Positions 30,106 through 38,625 of a stretch of DNA of 64,000 nt are shown piece by piece (the first letter of the stretch is position 1; every line of letters starts with the position of its first letter). This DNA comes from Burkholderiales bacterium (GTDB lineage Bacteria > Pseudomonadota > Gammaproteobacteria > Burkholderiales > Casimicrobiaceae). The position numbers and the translations under genes were made by a program. Location of the stretch: assembly GCA_020853025.1 (NCBI GenBank), contig JADYZP010000009.1:150410-214409 (forward strand), given 5' to 3'. Under the pieces are notes generated by a model. It worked only from the letters and a program-made list of their open reading frames with translations. It did no database searches and was not told the DNA's origin.

Positions 30106-31064
30106 GCGTTTTCTCCCAGTTCGGCAATGAGTAGGGTCGCCGCCGAGTGCGGACTCAGCGAACGACGCGCAAGCTGCGCCAGCAGCCCGGCCAGCCGCCC
30201 GTGTCGGTCGCGGACGAAGCGATCGCGAAGGATCTCTTCCCCGGCCGCAAGCAGGCGGCGCTCGGCGATCGCCGCGCAGCGGGCATCGATTTCGCCGCTC
30301 GCCGCAAGCGCCTCGCGGTGGCGGTCGATCATCGTCAGCAATTCCTGGACGCCTTCGTCGCGCACAGCGCTCGTCGGCACGACTTGCGGCCGCCATGTAC
30401 CGCGCGCGCTGGCCAGCCCCAGCATCAACATGTTCTTGAGATCGGCAATCGTCTTGTCGGCATCGGCGCGATCGCACTTGCTGACAACGTGGACGTCGGC
30501 GATTTCGAGAATGCCGGCCTTGATCGCCTGGATGTCGTCGCCGAGGCCCGGCGCCGAGACGACGACGGTCGTGTGCGCGGCGCGCGCAATGTCGACTTCG
30601 TCCTGGCCGACGCCGACGGTTTCGATCAGCACGATGTCGTAGCCGGCGGCGTCGAAGACGTCGACGGCCTCGAGCGCACCGCGCGCCAGGCCGCCCATCG
30701 ACCCGCGTGTCGCCATGCTGCGAACGAACACGCCGGGGTCGCCGCCGAGTTCACCCATGCGGATGCGGTCGCCAAGAATCGCGCCGCCGGAAAATGGCGA
30801 CGACGGATCGATGGCGACGATCGCCACCTTGCGTCCGCCGGCGCGGATCGCCGCCGCCAGGCGCGCCACCAGCGTCGACTTGCCGCTGCCGGGCACGCCG
30901 GTGATGCCGACGATATGCGCGCGGCCGGTGTGACGAAACAATTCGTCGAACGCCGGACGCGCCTCCGCAGATCCGCTTTCGGCACGGGTGAGCAGCCGCG
31001 CGATCGCGCGGGTATCGCCGGCCAGCGCCTTTGGCACGAGGTCGGACGAGGCAAGGTAGACCAT
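30102..31064 (-). CDS. meaH: MeaB/MeaH-type GTPase chaperone of the B12 mutase
   Basis: A 320-residue G3E-family P-loop GTPase. Walker A 'GVPGSGKST' is at residues 56-64, with 'IDPSSPFSGGAILGDR' and the switch III-like 'ETVGVGQDEVDIA'. The guanine-specificity motif reads SKCD where NKxD is usual, a deviation worth noting. MeaB-type proteins gate cofactor loading and protect adenosylcobalamin mutases from inactivation. Overlap with hcmA by four bases and an 18-base gap from the ligase gene make it part of the mutase operon, the arrangement called MeaH in the 2-hydroxyisobutyrate mutase clusters. Confidence 0.88.
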
Positions 31065-31082
31065 GGCGCGGATCGCGCGGCG

Positions 31083-32507
31083 CTAGCGCGCGAGCCTTTC
31101 GTTGAGTTCGCGGAACACCTCGCGGTCGTCGATCACGCGACGCGCCTTGAAGTCGGTGCGCGGAAACGTGCCGGGCGCGACGACTTCGATCCGCGCGCGC
31201 AATCCCAGCATCTTCGCAAGCTTGCGCGCGGCGTCTTCACGCATCGCGCGAAGCGCGTCTTCGCCGCGTGCCGTGCAATCCTGCGTTGCCTCGATGCGCA
31301 CCAGCAGTTCGTCCATCGCACCCTCGCGCGAAACGACGATCCGATGCTCGCCCCCATAGCCGTCGACCTGGTTGACGACGGCGTCGACTTCGCTCGGATA
31401 GACGTTTTCGCCGCGGATCGTGAACATGTCGTCGATGCGGCCGAAGATCCCCTGCGGCAGGCGCGGATACGTGCGGCCGCAGGGGTTGGGTCCGTTCTCC
31501 CACAGCGTGAGGTCGCCCGACACGAGGCGGATCATCGGCTGCGACGTGCGCTCGAGGTGCGTGTAGACTGGTGTGCCGCGCTGTCCGTAGGGAACGCGCT
31601 GGAAGGTCCGCGGATCGCATACTTCGGTATAGACGATGTCCTGCCACAGCAGCATGCCGTCGGTCTCGGCGGTGCCGGCAATGTTCATGAACGGTGTCAT
31701 TTCGGCCATCGACCCGCAGTCGATGACGCGCGCACCATAGAGTTCGGCAATGCGGTCGCGAACGCCGGGCACCGACGCGCCGGGCTCGCCGGAGAAAAAC
31801 ATCGTCTGCAAGCCGAATCCCCGCGGGTCGTAGCCTTCGTCGCGGGCGACCTCGGCAAGATGCAGCGCGAACGACGGCGTCGAGTAGAAGCCTTTCGGCT
31901 TCACGAGGTCGAGCCACATCGCCGCGCGCGCGGTCATGCCGGCGGCGCCGGCGCCGAAGGGGAATGCCTTGGCGCGCAGGCGTTCGGCGCCCGCGAGCGA
32001 GCCCCACGAACCCATGTAGAGGCTGAAGATCGCGGCGATGAACACCGTGTCGCCCGGGCGCAGGCCCATCGCCCACAGGATTCGCGCATGCGCGTTGGCG
32101 ATCGCGTCCCAGTCGCTGCGGCCGATCGCGAACGCCGTCGGTCTGCCGGTGGTGCCGGAGGTGCCATGCACGTGGAAGACCTCGGCATCGTCGACGCACA
32201 GGTAGTCGCCGAACGGCGGCAGGCGCGACTGCGCATCGCGGAGATCCTTCTTGGTCAGCACCGGTACGCGCGACTCGAAGTCCTCGAGTGAGCGCAGCTG
32301 GTCGGGATGAAAGCCCGCCGCCTCCCACGTGCGCCGGTACATCGGCGAGTGGTCCCAGGCGTGGCGCGTGACTTCGCGCAAGCGCGCGACGATCGCCGCT
32401 TCGCGCTCGGCAACGGGCATCGTCTCGCGCTGCGCGAACCAGAAGCGCGAGCCCGCGGGTGGCAAGTAGTCCGCGTCGTAGCGCGGGGGGAAGCTCCAGG
32501 ATTCCAT
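31083..32507 (-). CDS. Acyl-CoA ligase, probably 2-hydroxyisobutyrate-CoA ligase
   Basis: A 474-residue AMP-forming ligase of the phenylacetate-CoA ligase (PaaK) branch. The ATP-binding loop 'HGTSGTTGRP' is at about residue 111, with 'YGARVIDCGSMAEMTPF', the hinge-region 'GRIDDMFTIRGENVYPSEVD' and a C-terminal domain ending 'GTFPRTDFKARRVIDD' with the catalytic Lys. Encoded between the two mutase subunits, it most likely activates the free acid (2-hydroxyisobutyrate or a similar short hydroxy acid) for the mutase. The ATG at 32507 is preferred over GTG at 32510 because the G-run ribosome-binding site abuts the GTG. Confidence 0.8.
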   Translation of the reverse strand: MESWSFPPRYDADYLPPAGSRFWFAQRETMPVAEREAAIVARLREVTRHAWDHSPMYRRTWEAAGFHPDQLRSLEDFESRVPVLTKKDLRDAQSRLPPFGDYLCVDDAEVFHVHGTSGTTGRPTAFAIGRSDWDAIANAHARILWAMGLRPGDTVFIAAIFSLYMGSWGSLAGAERLRAKAFPFGAGAAGMTARAAMWLDLVKPKGFYSTPSFALHLAEVARDEGYDPRGFGLQTMFFSGEPGASVPGVRDRIAELYGARVIDCGSMAEMTPFMNIAGTAETDGMLLWQDIVYTEVCDPRTFQRVPYGQRGTPVYTHLERTSQPMIRLVSGDLTLWENGPNPCGRTYPRLPQGIFGRIDDMFTIRGENVYPSEVDAVVNQVDGYGGEHRIVVSREGAMDELLVRIEATQDCTARGEDALRAMREDAARKLAKMLGLRARIEVVAPGTFPRTDFKARRVIDDREVFRELNERLAR

Positions 32508-32516
32508 CACCCCCCC

Positions 32517-32933
32517 CTATCGCGGCCCGCGCTCGGTGACGACGCGTTCGATCATCGCCACGATCTCCGCGGGCGGCGTGTCCTGCAACATCAGCTCGCG
32601 CACGCCCATCGACTTCAATGCCGCGCAGTCGTCATCGGCAATGACGCCGCCGCCGACAACCAGGATATCGTCGGCGTCGCGCGCCTTCAGCGCTGCGAGG
32701 ATCCGCGGGAACACCGTCATGTGCGCGCCGGACAGGATCGAGACGCCGATCACGTCGACGTCTTCCTGGACGGCGGCCTCCACCACTTCCTCGGGCGTAC
32801 GGTGCAGGCCGGTATAGATGACGTCCATGCCGGCATCGCGGAGCGTGCGCGCGACGATCTTGACACCGCGGTCATGGCCGTCGAGCCCGACCTTGGCAAT
32901 GATGACCCGTATGCGTTCGCCTCCGGCGTCCAT
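32517..32933 (-). CDS. hcmB: 2-Hydroxyisobutyryl-CoA mutase, small cobalamin-binding subunit
   Basis: A 138-residue B12-binding domain protein. The base-off/His-on signature 'GLDGHDRG' places the lower axial ligand at His20, followed by 'IGVSILSGAHM' and 'ILVVGGGVIADDD', completing the DxHxxG-SxL-GG set. It pairs with the separately encoded large subunit three genes downstream. The start MDAGGERIRV follows a GGGAG ribosome-binding site. The ORF-track extension runs into the promoter. It is the first gene of the operon hcmB-ligase-meaH-hcmA, read from the promoter at 32959-32987. Confidence 0.9.
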   Translation of the reverse strand: MDAGGERIRVIIAKVGLDGHDRGVKIVARTLRDAGMDVIYTGLHRTPEEVVEAAVQEDVDVIGVSILSGAHMTVFPRILAALKARDADDILVVGGGVIADDDCAALKSMGVRELMLQDTPPAEIVAMIERVVTERGPR

Positions 32934-32958
32934 CGGCTCTCCCTGGGAAGTTTTTCGT

Positions 32959-32977
32959 ATTGTATACGGTATCCAAT
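32959..32977. promoter_or_regulatory. 19-bp palindromic operator over the hcm promoter
   Basis: ATTGTATAC-G-GTATCCAAT is an inverted repeat with eight of nine arm positions matching. It covers the -10 box and most of the spacer, so a bound protein would block RNA polymerase. The sequence class (TTGTATAC palindromes) fits FCD-type GntR regulators, one of which is encoded at 26503-27165. Confidence 0.7.
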
Positions 32978-32987
32978 AATGTATCAA
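32959..32987 (-). promoter_or_regulatory. Sigma70 promoter of the hcmB-ligase-meaH-hcmA operon
   Basis: On the minus strand, TTGATA (plus coordinates 32982-32987, five of six bases to the -35 consensus) is followed after exactly 17 bases by TACAAT (32959-32964, five of six to the -10). Transcription would start near 32952, giving an about 19-base leader that contains the GGGAG ribosome-binding site of hcmB. Confidence 0.8.
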
Positions 32988-33236
32988 CCATGTCGCCTAT
33001 CGCGCTGGCGCCGAGCCTCCAAAGGCAGCGGCGCATTTGGCGGCTATCGGTACGCATCGCTCCTGGCGCCACGTGACGCGGGCAGCGAACGGCGGACGAG
33101 GCATCGCTCGACCAACGCCTGAACCCGCGGCCGCGCATCGCTGTTGCCGCCGCATTTCCAGCTAAGATGCGGGGTGCCCACCGCAACAACGACGATGCAG
33201 GACGCCGTTGCGGACCGTACGCCATCGCTCACCGCC

Positions 33237-33566
33237 ATGTCCTCCAGATCCGTCGCTCCCCTTGCCCGGCGCCTCCTCCTGACGCTGGCGCTGCTGACAG
33301 GACCGGCGTCGGCCGCCGATGTGCAGGAACTGTTGCAAAAGTACCGTTGCACGATCTGTCATGCCGAACGCGAAGTGCTGGCGGGCCCGCCCTGGGTGGA
33401 CATCGCGGCGCGCTATCGCGGGCAGCCGCAAGCCGAGATGATCATCAGCACCAGGATCCGCGCCGGCGCGCGCGGCAGCGGTCTGTGGCACATGCCTCCG
33501 CACCCGGAAGTTCCGAAGACGGAGGCGGCGTTGATGTCACGCTACATCCTGACCTTCACCGAATAA
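33237..33566 (+). CDS. Small periplasmic c-type cytochrome
   Basis: A 109-residue protein with a signal peptide ('LLLTLALLTGPASAAD', cleaved near residue 27) and one heme-c attachment site CTICH (Cys38, Cys41, His42). The distal Met is likely the one in 'LWHMPPHPEV'. Length and pattern fit class I cytochromes c551/c552, which carry electrons between periplasmic oxidoreductases. The start MSSRSV is chosen to give a normal signal sequence. ATGs at 33144 and 33195 would add non-hydrophobic leaders. It is convergent with fnr and separated from it by a large hairpin. Confidence 0.85.
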   Translation: MSSRSVAPLARRLLLTLALLTGPASAADVQELLQKYRCTICHAEREVLAGPPWVDIAARYRGQPQAEMIISTRIRAGARGSGLWHMPPHPEVPKTEAALMSRYILTFTE

Positions 33567-33567
33567 C

Positions 33568-33615
33568 CGACACCGTCGCCGAAGCGCGCCCGCATTGCGC
33601 GCAGCGTCGGTGTCG
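33568..33615. terminator. Nested hairpin between convergent cytochrome and fnr genes
   Basis: Outer arms CGACACCG / CGGTGTCG (8 bp, perfect) enclose a second stem GCGCGC / GCGCGC around the loop CCGCATT. It begins two bases after the cytochrome stop and ends 45 bases before the fnr stop, a good place for a bidirectional terminator, though no T-run follows. Confidence 0.55.
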
Positions 33616-33659
33616 CCTCCTGCGCCGATCCGCGCGGCATTTCGCTTTCGTGCCGGTCG

Positions 33660-34457
33660 CTACTGGCCGGTGTCGATCATGCGCTTCAACTGCGGCGTGT
33701 CGAGCAGCTTGATCGTACGCCCCTGCACCAGGATCAGTCCGTCGCGATGCATCCGCGACAGCAGGCGGCTGACCGTCTCCAGCTTGAGCCCGAGATAGCT
33801 GCCGATCTCGTCGCGCGTCACTCGCAGCACGAATTCGGTTGCCGAGTAGCCGCGGGCACGGTAGCGGTCGGCCAGGTCGAGCAGGAATGCCGCCAGCCTC
33901 TGGTCGGCGCGCATCGTGCCCAGCATCAGCATCACCCGACGCTCACGCGATATCTCGCGGGCCAGCAGCCGGTGCATGTTCTGGCCCACGCGTGCGTGGT
34001 CCTGCGCGAGTTCCTCGATGCGCGCGAAGGGCAACGCACACACCTCCATGTCCTCGAGCGCGGTCGCCTGGCAGTCGTGAGCCCCGACGCCGATGCCGTC
34101 GGTGCCGATGATGTCGCCCGCCATGTGACAACCGGAAACCTGGTCGCGGCCATCCTCCGACAACAGCACCGTCTTGCACGAACCGCTGCGAATCGCATAG
34201 AGCGCGGAAAAGCGCTCGCCCGGGCGGTACAGCGTGTCACTTTTTTTCAGACGCAAGCGCTTGCCGATCAGTTCGTCGAACATCTGCATGACGCCCGGCT
34301 CGAGTCCGAAGGGCAGGCACAACCGCTGCAGGTGGCAGGTGGCGCAGTGCGGCTGTGGATCCTTGACGTCGTGCAGCCGCGTGCGACGCGCGCCTTGATG
34401 TGCGTCGGCGATGGTTTCGGCGGGCCTGCGCCGCCCAGCAGCAGGTTGAGCAGGCAT
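33660..34457 (-). CDS. fnr: FNR-type oxygen-sensing transcriptional regulator
   Basis: A 265-residue Crp/Fnr protein. Cys38, Cys41 and Cys47 ('CATCHLQRLC', C-x2-C-x5-C) plus Cys140 in 'DMEVCALPF' reproduce the [4Fe-4S] ligand set of E. coli FNR, including the 93-residue gap between the third and fourth Cys. The DNA-recognition helix 'LKLETVSRLLSRM' carries the ExxSR motif that reads TTGAT half-sites. A perfect TTGAT-N4-ATCAA site occurs in this window at 52653-52666. The start is uncertain. The ATG at 34457 is used, and ATGs at 34487/34490 would add ten residues. Confidence 0.88.
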   Translation of the reverse strand: MPAQPAAGRRRPAETIADAHQGARRTRLHDVKDPQPHCATCHLQRLCLPFGLEPGVMQMFDELIGKRLRLKKSDTLYRPGERFSALYAIRSGSCKTVLLSEDGRDQVSGCHMAGDIIGTDGIGVGAHDCQATALEDMEVCALPFARIEELAQDHARVGQNMHRLLAREISRERRVMLMLGTMRADQRLAAFLLDLADRYRARGYSATEFVLRVTRDEIGSYLGLKLETVSRLLSRMHRDGLILVQGRTIKLLDTPQLKRMIDTGQ

Positions 34458-34602
34458 CCTGTTCTTCAGGGGGACACGCCGCGGCATCATTGTGGCTCGG
34501 CCTGCGGCATCGAATGCCACAGCGTTGGCAGCCGTTCCGATGCGCTCGCCTGAAAGCCGATCGTCACCGGCACGGGCCCCGCGCCGGTGCCGCTGCGACG
34601 GT

Positions 34603-36564
34603 TCACGGCGAGCGCTCTGCCGGCGCAACCGTCGCGGCGACCGCATCGAACATCAGCGCGTTCAAACGCCGTACGAAGCCTGCCGGATCGGGAAGCTGCG
34701 CGCCTTCGGCGAGCACTGCCTCGTCGAGCAGGAGTTCCGCCCATTCGGCCAGCCGCTCTTCGCCTTCACCGTCGATGCGCCTGACCAGCGCGTGGCGCGG
34801 ATTGATCTCGAGGATCGGCACCACCGCCGGCGCCTTCTGCCCTGCCGAGCGCAGCAGGCGCTCGAGGTTGCCCGACAGTTCGCCCTCACCCACCACCAGG
34901 CACGCCGGAGAGTCGGTCAGACGATGCGTCACGCGCACCTCGCGGACACGCTCGCCCAGCGCCTTCGTGAGACGCTCGACCAGCGGCCGCAACGCCGTCG
35001 CCTCCTCTTCCTGCGCCGCCTTTTCCTCGGCATCCGCCAATTCGCCCAGGTCGAGCGCGCCCTTGGCGACCGAGCGCAGCGGCTTGCCCTCGAATTCGGT
35101 CAGCGACGTCGCCACCCACTCGTCGATGCGGTCCGACAGCAGCAGCACCTCGATGCCCTTCTTGCGGAAGAACTCGAGGTGCGGGCTATGCGCGGCGGCG
35201 GCGTGGCTGTCGGCGGTCACGAAGTAGATCGCCTGCTGACCTTCCTTCATCCGCCCAACGTAACCGGACAGTGAGACCTCCTGCACGTCGGTTCCGCTGG
35301 CCGTCGACGCGAAGCGAACGAGCTTCGCGAGCCGCTCTTGCTGCGCGTAGTCGTCCACGAAGCCTTCCTTCAGCACATTGCCGAAAGTACGCCAGAACGT
35401 CGCGTATTTCTCCGGTTCGTTGTCCGCGAGATCCGAAAGCAGGTCCAGCACGCGCTTGACGCAGCCGCCGCGAATGGCTTCGACGTCGCGCGAATGCTGC
35501 AATATCTCGCGCGACACGTTGAGCGGCAAGTCGTTGGAGTCGACGACACCGCGCACGAAGCGCAGGTACGGCGGCAGCAGCTGGTCGGCGTCGTCCATGA
35601 TGAACACCCGCCGCACGTAGAGCTTCACGCCATGCCGATGCTCACGATCCCGATCCCACAGGTCGAAGGGGGCCGTGGCGGGCACGTAGAGCAGCAACGT
35701 GTACTCGGTGCGTCCTTCGACGCGGGCGTGGACGTGGGCGAGTGGCGCCTGCCCATCGTGCGCGACGTGCCGATAGAACTCGTCGTACTGTTCGGCGGTG
35801 ATCTCGGACTTTGGACGCGCCCACAGCGCGGAAGCCTGGTTGACGGTTTCGTTCTCTTCGCTCGCGCGGTACGCCTGCTTGTCCGCGTCCCAGACTTCGC
35901 CGCGCATGACGATCGGCAGTGCGATGTGATCCGAGTACTTGCGGATGATCGATGCCAGTCGCGCACGAGACAGCAATTCGTCGTGCCCTTCGCGCAGGTG
36001 CAGCGTCACTTCGGTGCCGCGTGCTGGCCGGTCGATGCGCTCGAGCGTGTATTCACCCTCTCCCGCCGACTCCCAGCGCACGCCGTCGGCCGGCGGCAGC
36101 CCCGCGCGGCGCGTGACCAGCGTGACACGGTCGGCAACGATGAACGAAGAATAGAAGCCGACGCCGAACTGCCCGATGAGTCGCGCATCCTTCGCCTGGT
36201 CGCCGGACAGCGAAGCGAAAAACTCGCGTGTTCCCGACTTGGCGATGGTGCCGATATGCGCGATCACCTCATCGCGCGACATGCCGATGCCGTTGTCGCG
36301 CACCGAGATGGTCCGCGCCTCCTTGTCGAAGCTGACGGTGATGGCGAGGTCCGGATCGTCCTCGTAGTACCGCGGATGGTCGAGCGCCTCGAAGCGAAGC
36401 TTGTCCGCCGCGTCCGAGGCGTTGGAGATGAGTTCCCGCAGGAAGATCTCCGGGTGGCTGTACAGCGAATGGATCATCAGGCTCAAAAGCTGCTTCACCT
36501 CGGCCTGGAATCCGTGGGTCTGCGGCGGCTCTCCCGCCGCGTTCGCGGTCGTCTCGTCGTTCAT
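34603..36564 (-). CDS. htpG: Chaperone protein HtpG (bacterial Hsp90)
   Basis: A 653-residue ATP-dependent chaperone. The GHKL nucleotide-binding motifs are intact: '[16 protein letters not shown]', '[14 protein letters not shown]' and '[18 protein letters not shown]'. The middle-domain catalytic Arg region '[12 protein letters not shown]' and the C-terminal dimerisation domain ending '[17 protein letters not shown]' follow. Length is within the usual 620-650 range. A perfect palindrome lies about 56 bases upstream of the start (36620-36638), but no clear sigma32 promoter or CIRCE element is visible. Confidence 0.95.
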   Translation of the reverse strand: MNDETTANAAGEPPQTHGFQAEVKQLLSLMIHSLYSHPEIFLRELISNASDAADKLRFEALDHPRYYEDDPDLAITVSFDKEARTISVRDNGIGMSRDEVIAHIGTIAKSGTREFFASLSGDQAKDARLIGQFGVGFYSSFIVADRVTLVTRRAGLPPADGVRWESAGEGEYTLERIDRPARGTEVTLHLREGHDELLSRARLASIIRKYSDHIALPIVMRGEVWDADKQAYRASEENETVNQASALWARPKSEITAEQYDEFYRHVAHDGQAPLAHVHARVEGRTEYTLLLYVPATAPFDLWDRDREHRHGVKLYVRRVFIMDDADQLLPPYLRFVRGVVDSNDLPLNVSREILQHSRDVEAIRGGCVKRVLDLLSDLADNEPEKYATFWRTFGNVLKEGFVDDYAQQERLAKLVRFASTASGTDVQEVSLSGYVGRMKEGQQAIYFVTADSHAAAAHSPHLEFFRKKGIEVLLLSDRIDEWVATSLTEFEGKPLRSVAKGALDLGELADAEEKAAQEEEATALRPLVERLTKALGERVREVRVTHRLTDSPACLVVGEGELSGNLERLLRSAGQKAPAVVPILEINPRHALVRRIDGEGEERLAEWAELLLDEAVLAEGAQLPDPAGFVRRLNALMFDAVAATVAPAERSP

Positions 36565-36619
36565 CGCTCGTCTCGTTGGATTTCCACGCGGCGCACATCG
36601 TGATTACAATGGCAACGGA

Positions 36620-36638
36620 GGCTTTGCGCCGCAAAGCC
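36620..36638. promoter_or_regulatory. Perfect 19-bp palindrome upstream of htpG
   Basis: GGCTTTGCG-C-CGCAAAGCC has two perfect 9-bp arms. It sits in the 170-base divergent region between htpG (minus) and the NTF2-like gene (plus). It may be an operator or the stem of a 5'-leader hairpin. No known heat-shock operator matches it. Confidence 0.5.
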
Positions 36639-36734
36639 GTATCATAGAGCACTCGAGCGCAGCCATCGCCGCGCTCGATCACCCGGGCGAGCCTGGCTTC
36701 ACCACCGCCGCCGCTTGCGTCATCGGAGTCCGTC

Positions 36735-37160
36735 ATGTCCATCGATGCGTTCATGTCCGGCTACAAGCGCGCGTGGGAGTCGAGCGACGAGCACCTTCTC
36801 GCTGCACTGTTCACGACTGACGGCGTTTATCGCAATACGCCGTTCGCGCAACAACGTGGACACGAGGCGATCAAGGCGTACTGGCAGCGCACCAAGCTGC
36901 AAAGCGACATCCGCCTCGACTACGAAGTGCTGCATCGCGAAGAGCATGCCGGTGTCGCGCACTGGCGCACCACCTATCAGGTGACATCCGAGGAGTTGTT
37001 CCGCGTGTGGGCGGCTTCGACCGGCACCCCTCTCGTTGCCCGCAAGGAAGGCGATCCACTGCCACGGCTGGTGCTCGACGGCATCGCCGCCGCACGGTTC
37101 GCCGCCGATGGAAAGTGCAGTGAGCTGCGCCTGTGGTGGCACAGCAGGACGGACGAATAG
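36735..37160 (+). CDS. NTF2/SnoaL-like protein
   Basis: A 141-residue single-domain protein with the SnoaL/NTF2-like pattern: an N-terminal helix ('[20 protein letters not shown]'), '[12 protein letters not shown]' and a beta-rich body ending '[11 protein letters not shown]'. These cone-shaped folds serve as small enzymes or ligand-binding proteins, and no catalytic set is recognisable. Its stop codon overlaps the GTG start of the hppD remnant by one base (TAGTG), so it is the first gene of a long plus-strand unit with the tyrosine-degradation genes. A role in that pathway is possible but unproven. Confidence 0.7.
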   Translation: MSIDAFMSGYKRAWESSDEHLLAALFTTDGVYRNTPFAQQRGHEAIKAYWQRTKLQSDIRLDYEVLHREEHAGVAHWRTTYQVTSEELFRVWAASTGTPLVARKEGDPLPRLVLDGIAAARFAADGKCSELRLWWHSRTDE

Positions 37161-37339
37161 TGGCCGACCCTTTCGACAATCCGATGGGGCTGATGGGCTT
37201 CGAGTTCGTCGAATTCGCTTCTCCGACACCCGGCGTGCTGGAGCCGGTCTTCGAAATGCTCGGCGAGGGCAACTTCAAGGCGCTGTTCGAATCGCTCGAG
37301 CGCGACCAGTTGCGCCGCGGCGCGATCGAGCCGAGCTGA
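37160..37339 (+). pseudogene. 4-Hydroxyphenylpyruvate dioxygenase remnant with in-frame internal deletion
   Basis: The 59-codon ORF (GTG start) joins the typical N-terminus of 4-hydroxyphenylpyruvate dioxygenase ('[20 protein letters not shown]', residues 6-25) to its typical C-terminus ('[20 protein letters not shown]', residues 35-54). Normal enzymes have about 350-370 residues, so some 300 codons including all iron ligands are missing. The junction near 37256-37268 keeps the frame. It cannot be catalytic. Its position directly before fahA is what a complete hppD would have in a tyrosine catabolic operon. Either the gene was deleted in the organism or sequence was lost in assembly. Confidence 0.82.
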
Positions 37340-37359
37340 GTACCCACGAGCCGGCAGCG

Positions 37360-38625
37360 ATGACTACTTCCGTCGACGACACGCACGATCCGGCGCTCTC
37401 GAGCTGGGTCGAATCCGCCAACGACCCCGGTACCGACGTCCCGATCCAGAACCTGCCCTTCGGACGCTTTCGCCGCGCAGGCGAGGCGAGGTACCGGATC
37501 GGTGTGGCGATCGGTGACCAGATCGTCGACCTCGAGCACGCGCGACTGCTGTCGACCGACGACATGAACGACTTCATGCGCGCGGGTGCGCCTGCGCGCA
37601 CCGCGCTGCGACACTCGCTGTCACAGCGGCTGCGCGACGGCAGTGCGCAGCAAAGCGCGATTCAGGCGAGCCTGGTCCCGATGGCGGCGGTCGAGATGGG
37701 ACTGCCCTGCCGCATCGGCGACTACACCGACTTCTACACCAGCATCCATCACGCAACCAACGTCGGACGCCAGTTCCGGCCCGAAGCGCCGCTCCTGCCC
37801 AACTACAAGTGGGTGCCGATCGGCTACCACGGTCGCGCATCGTCGATCATCGCCAGCGGCGAGTCGATACGCCGCCCACGCGGCCAGTCCAAGCGTCCCG
37901 ATGACGAGACCCCGCACGTCGGCCCTTCGGCGCGGCTCGACTACGAGCTCGAACTCGGCATCGTCGTCGGCGCGCCGAATGCGCTGGGCGAGCCGATTCC
38001 GCTCGACGATGCCGAAGCGCATATCTTCGGCCTCGCGCTGTTCAACGACTGGACCGCGCGTGACCTCCAGGTGTGGGAGTACCAGCCGCTGGGACCCTTC
38101 CTGTCGAAGAACTTCGCGTCCACGCTGTCGCCGTGGCTGGTGACGATGGAAGCGCTGGCCCCGTTCCGTGCCCCATTCCGGCGCCCGGCCGGCGACCCTT
38201 CGCCGCTGCCCTATCTCGATGCGGCCGCCAACCGCGCGGCAGGCGCCCTCGACATCGCACTCGAAGTCTGGCTGCAGACGTCGACGATGCGCAACGCCGG
38301 CACTCCGCCACAGCGACTGATGCAGTCGAATTTCCGCGACAGCTACTGGACGGTGGCACAGCTGATCACGCATCACACGATCAACGGCTGCAACCTGCGG
38401 GCAGGCGACCTTCTGGGCTCGGGGACACAGTCGGGTCCTGAGCCCGGACAAGGCGGCTCGCTGCTCGAATTGACGCTGGGCGGCAAGCAGCCGCTGCAGC
38501 TTGCCGACGGCGAGATGCGCGGGTTTCTCGAGGACGGCGACACCGTGATCCTGCGCGGGCATTGCGCACGTGCAGGCTTTCGCCGCGTCGGCTTCGGCGA
38601 CTGCGCGGGAACGATCGTCGCATGA
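37360..38625 (+). CDS. fahA: Fumarylacetoacetase
   Basis: Fumarylacetoacetate hydrolase, the last step of tyrosine/homogentisate breakdown, yielding fumarate and acetoacetate. The 421-residue length fits the family. Motifs visible are 'GYHGRASSI', 'RLDYELELGIVVGAPN' (metal Glu ligands), 'LFNDWTARDLQVWEYQPLGP' (Asp ligand and following Lys in 'FLSKNF') and 'GTQSGPEPGQGGSLLEL'. The start ATG at 37360 lies 20 bases after the hppD remnant. The longer ORF-track start overlaps two upstream genes. It overlaps the next gene by four bases (ATGA). Homogentisate dioxygenase and maleylacetoacetate isomerase genes are not in the window. Confidence 0.93.
   Translation: MTTSVDDTHDPALSSWVESANDPGTDVPIQNLPFGRFRRAGEARYRIGVAIGDQIVDLEHARLLSTDDMNDFMRAGAPARTALRHSLSQRLRDGSAQQSAIQASLVPMAAVEMGLPCRIGDYTDFYTSIHHATNVGRQFRPEAPLLPNYKWVPIGYHGRASSIIASGESIRRPRGQSKRPDDETPHVGPSARLDYELELGIVVGAPNALGEPIPLDDAEAHIFGLALFNDWTARDLQVWEYQPLGPFLSKNFASTLSPWLVTMEALAPFRAPFRRPAGDPSPLPYLDAAANRAAGALDIALEVWLQTSTMRNAGTPPQRLMQSNFRDSYWTVAQLITHHTINGCNLRAGDLLGSGTQSGPEPGQGGSLLELTLGGKQPLQLADGEMRGFLEDGDTVILRGHCARAGFRRVGFGDCAGTIVA

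Larger units (their letters stand above)
32934..33236. other. 303-base divergent region between hcmB and cytochrome c genes
   Basis: The hcmB-proximal part (32941-32990) holds a sigma70 promoter and a palindromic operator and is noticeably AT-rich compared with the surroundings. In the remainder (33000-33236) I see no further promoter, riboswitch or ORF. No cobalamin riboswitch box is recognisable. Confidence 0.6.

Noticed and set aside
32974-32987. Possible FNR box TTGATACATTATTG upstream of hcmB
   Set aside because: Only the left half-site matches. The right half TATTG is far from ATCAA, and the same bases are better explained as the -35 box plus operator.
32934-33236. Cobalamin riboswitch ahead of the B12-dependent mutase operon
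   Set aside because: The predicted leader is only about 19 bases and no B12-box-like sequence is recognisable.
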